Positions 6,620-8,214 of a DNA stretch of 8,214 nucleotides are shown here, one piece after another. The notes under the pieces are model-generated. The model had not been told where the DNA came from and did not search any database. It worked only from the letters and a program-made list of their open reading frames with translations. The DNA comes from Oscillospiraceae bacterium (lineage in GTDB: Bacteria > Bacillota > Clostridia > Oscillospirales > Oscillospiraceae), in contig JAFSFK010000058.1 in NCBI GenBank assembly GCA_017435245.1, forward strand, positions 1 to 8,214, read 5' to 3'. The position numbers and the translations under genes are program-made. Within the stretch, counting starts at the first letter, position 1. The number at the start of each line of letters is the position of its first letter.

Positions 6620-8020
6620 ATGTTTGGATTTAAACTTCCCAAAGACTTTTTGATCGGTACCGCAAACTCTGCTTTTCAGTCGGAAGGTGCCTGGGACCGG
6701 GACGGCAAGTCTGAAAGCGTAATGGATCACTATGCCAAGCTTTATGCCGGCAAGCCTGCGCCCAGCGGCCCCCGGGAGGAAGGTTATACCGCCGGCAAAA
6801 AGAAGACCATCCTGACAGAGGATCTGCCGGACCGGGGATGTTTCTTTTACGACCATTACGAAGAATACATTGAAGATATGCAAAAGACCGGACAGAATAC
6901 CTTCCGGCTTTCCCTGTCCTGGCCCCGGATCATTCCCACCGGCGTGGGAGAAGTGAACCCCAAGGGCATTGCGTTTTACAACAAGATCATTGATAAACTG
7001 GTGTCCTGCGGCATTACCCCCTTTGTAGATCTGCACCACTGGGATATGCCCCAGTGTTTGATGGACAAGGGTGGCTTTGCAAATTCCCAGTTTCCGGAGT
7101 GGTTCGAGGCCTATGCCAAGGTTTGCTTTGAGGCATTCGGCGACCGGGTGAAGCTGTGGTCTACCTTCAATGAATCGGCTGTGGCCATCACCAGCGGCTA
7201 TGCCAACGGACGGTTCCCGCCCTTTGGCTTCAGCAACAAGGAAGGTCAGCTGGCAGGTCACCACTGCCTGATCGCCCACTTCCGGGCAGTGCGGCTTTAT
7301 AAGTCTATGGACTTGGGCGGTAAGATCGGTGCAGTCAACTGCATCGTGGATATCACCCCCGCCCGGATGGTGGAGGAGGACCTGGGTGCGGCTGCACGGC
7401 AGATGGAGCGGATGTTCGGCTGGTGGACGCAACCTATGCTGGAAGGCACCTATCCCCAGCAGCTGATCCGGGAATGCCCCTATGTCCGGGACAATATGCC
7501 GGAGAACTATCAGGCGGATCTGGACAAGTGGTTTATCCCTATGGACTTTGTGGGTATCAACTACTATGTCAGCCACCGCACCGGCTATAATCCCGATAAG
7601 CCGTTGCTGTCCGACCGGGCGGAAAGCTTCTATTCTACCCCGGGACAGAGCTTTGCGCCCTATCCGGCGGGCCTGTTTGATGTGGTATGGTATGTGTCCC
7701 AGCGTTATCACAATGTGGAGATCTACATTACCGAAAACGGCTGTGCGCTGTACAATGTCAACGACCCGGAGAAGGAATGCGATGACCCTGAGCGGATCAG
7801 CTATATCCGGGAGCATCTGCGGATGGTATCCCGGCTGATCAAGGTGGGCTGCAATCTGAAGGGCTATTATTACTGGAACGATGCCGACTCCTATGAGGAG
7901 CTGGATGGTTATCGGATCCGGTTCGGTCTGACCTGGGTGGATCATCAGACCGGTGAACGCCGTTGGAAAAAGAGCCGCCATTACTTCAGCCAAATTTGCA
8001 AAAGCCGTATGGTGGATTGA
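6620..8020 (+). CDS. Glycoside hydrolase family 1 beta-glycosidase with modified sugar-binding site
   Basis: The product is 466 residues, a full-length GH1 TIM barrel without a signal peptide. GH1 enzymes remove a terminal beta-linked sugar by a retaining mechanism. Visible landmarks are FLIGTANSAFQSEGAW (Gln20), RLSLSWPRIIPTG (96-108), LHHWDMP (His140), STFNES with acid/base Glu185, VGINYY (311-316), YITENG with nucleophile Glu372, and GYYYWNDADSYEELDGY...RFGL near the C terminus. Both catalytic glutamates are present, so it should be active. Three usually strong positions differ. The Pro after TFNE is Ser186. The usual WSLLDNFEW is WNDADSYEE (419-427), so the Trp that normally contacts glycone O3 is Glu427, while Trp419 and Glu426 are kept. 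There is no 6-phospho-glycosidase signature (Ser-x-Lys-x-Tyr type region), so a non-phosphorylated substrate is likely. Residues about 40-75 form a loop longer than usual. It is the last gene of the cluster, 22 bases after the M20D gene and before a hairpin. Confidence 0.93.
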   Translation: MFGFKLPKDFLIGTANSAFQSEGAWDRDGKSESVMDHYAKLYAGKPAPSGPREEGYTAGKKKTILTEDLPDRGCFFYDHYEEYIEDMQKTGQNTFRLSLSWPRIIPTGVGEVNPKGIAFYNKIIDKLVSCGITPFVDLHHWDMPQCLMDKGGFANSQFPEWFEAYAKVCFEAFGDRVKLWSTFNESAVAITSGYANGRFPPFGFSNKEGQLAGHHCLIAHFRAVRLYKSMDLGGKIGAVNCIVDITPARMVEEDLGAAARQMERMFGWWTQPMLEGTYPQQLIRECPYVRDNMPENYQADLDKWFIPMDFVGINYYVSHRTGYNPDKPLLSDRAESFYSTPGQSFAPYPAGLFDVVWYVSQRYHNVEIYITENGCALYNVNDPEKECDDPERISYIREHLRMVSRLIKVGCNLKGYYYWNDADSYEELDGYRIRFGLTWVDHQTGERRWKKSRHYFSQICKSRMVD

Positions 8021-8037
8021 TACTGCTTATAAACCCC

Positions 8038-8067
8038 ATACCCGGCGGGAATTTTCCCGCCGGGTAT
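8038..8067 (+). terminator. GC-rich hairpin ending the four-gene cluster
   Basis: ATACCCGGCGGGA (8038-8050) pairs perfectly with TCCCGCCGGGTAT (8055-8067) around an ATTT loop, and an extra A-T pair can form inside. It starts 17 bases after the GH1 stop codon (TGA 8018-8020). The following bases TATTTG are only mildly T-rich, so it is a strong-stem but weak-tract terminator. Position and stem strength make termination of the operon the best reading. Confidence 0.72.
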
Positions 8068-8086
8068 TTGATGAATTCCGATTTAA

Positions 8087-8214
8087 CGCTCTGACGAGCG
8101 AATTGAAAATTGAAAGTTGAAAGTTGAAAATTGTGGTATTTTCCTTCGGAAAATAATTTAAAACGTCGGCGTAGCCGACACAATCATTTTCAATTTTCAA
8201 TTTTCCATTTTCAA
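8087..8214. repeat. Palindromic MITE/REP-like non-coding element with inverted heptamer arrays (possibly continues past the edge)
   Basis: The element is built of nested symmetric parts. CGCTC-TGAC-GAGCG (8087-8100) is a small hairpin. Four tandem 7-bp units TTGAAA(A/G) cover 8103-8130, followed by TTG. TATTTTCC-TTC-GGAAAATA (8137-8155) is a perfect 8-bp stem. GTCGGC-GTA-GCCGAC (8165-8179) is a perfect 6-bp stem. Four units TTTTC(A/C)A cover 8187-8214. The two heptamer arrays are inverted relative to each other and match over about 31 positions with three mismatches (two would be G-U pairs in RNA) and one small gap. No coding potential is seen. The AT-rich, low-complexity base use differs sharply from the neighbouring genes. 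The design is typical of short interspersed repeats scattered between genes in gut Clostridia; the copy number cannot be judged here. Confidence 0.65.

Noticed and set aside
6470..7993. Open frame of over 500 codons on the minus strand opposite the GH1 gene
   Set aside because: The + strand frame encodes an unmistakable GH1 with all catalytic motifs. The antisense translation shows no recognisable domain and arises from codon bias.
8124..8160. Possible promoter made from TTGAAA and TATTTT-like hexamers in the repeat element
   Set aside because: No pair has acceptable 16-18 bp spacing to a good -10 box on either strand. The hexamers are by-products of the repeat.
7986..8183. Small minus-strand frame across the terminator and repeat element
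   Set aside because: It runs through the operon hairpin and the heptamer repeats, giving a low-complexity peptide with no support.
8103..8214. Heptamer arrays considered as a CRISPR array
   Set aside because: Units are 7 bp, directly adjacent without spacers, and occur in inverted orientation. No cas gene is present.

Overview
The window looks like a chromosomal segment of an anaerobic, gut-type Clostridia bacterium (Bacillota), probably Oscillospirales. This is inferred from the moderately high GC with strong codon bias, purine-rich Shine-Dalgarno sites, very tight gene packing, and the style of the proteins (GLUG-repeat secreted protein, GtaA/DUF4965 protein, M20D amidohydrolase, GH1). No taxonomic marker gene is present. 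All five genes read on the + strand.

Layout: (1) Positions 3-1682 hold the 3' part of a large, probably secreted or surface protein. It has GLUG-type repeats followed by an NlpC/P60-like cysteine-peptidase-fold domain. (2) Positions 1683-1752 are a short gap with a perfect 11-bp hairpin and a strong ribosome binding site. (3) Positions 1753-8020 form a compact four-gene cluster. Its products are a tandem amidohydrolase_2 protein whose N-terminal copy has lost every metal ligand, a cytoplasmic GtaA/DUF4965-type '(alpha/alpha)6' protein, an M20D metallo-amidohydrolase, and a GH1 beta-glycosidase with an altered sugar-binding site. Gaps inside the cluster are 24, 0 and 22 bp, so it is very likely one transcript. 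(4) Positions 8038-8067 carry a 13-14-bp GC-rich hairpin that closes the unit. (5) From about 8087 to the window end lies a non-coding, AT-rich, palindromic repeat element: heptamer TTGAAAA arrays in inverted orientation flanking two small hairpins. It resembles a MITE/REP-type interspersed repeat and may continue past the edge.

How the genes may work together: none of the four operon proteins shows a signal peptide or membrane segment, so they should act in the cytoplasm on an imported small molecule. Two are metal-dependent C-N or C-C bond hydrolases/lyases, one is a glycosidase, and one belongs to a family named for a fungal glutaminase but with a glycosidase-like fold. A coherent but unproven idea is stepwise breakdown of a glycosylated and N-acylated (amino-acid-conjugated) compound, such as a plant or host conjugate. 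GH1 would remove the sugar, M20D would cut the amide, and the amidohydrolase_2 protein would hydrolyse or decarboxylate the freed acid. No transporter or regulator is visible in the window.
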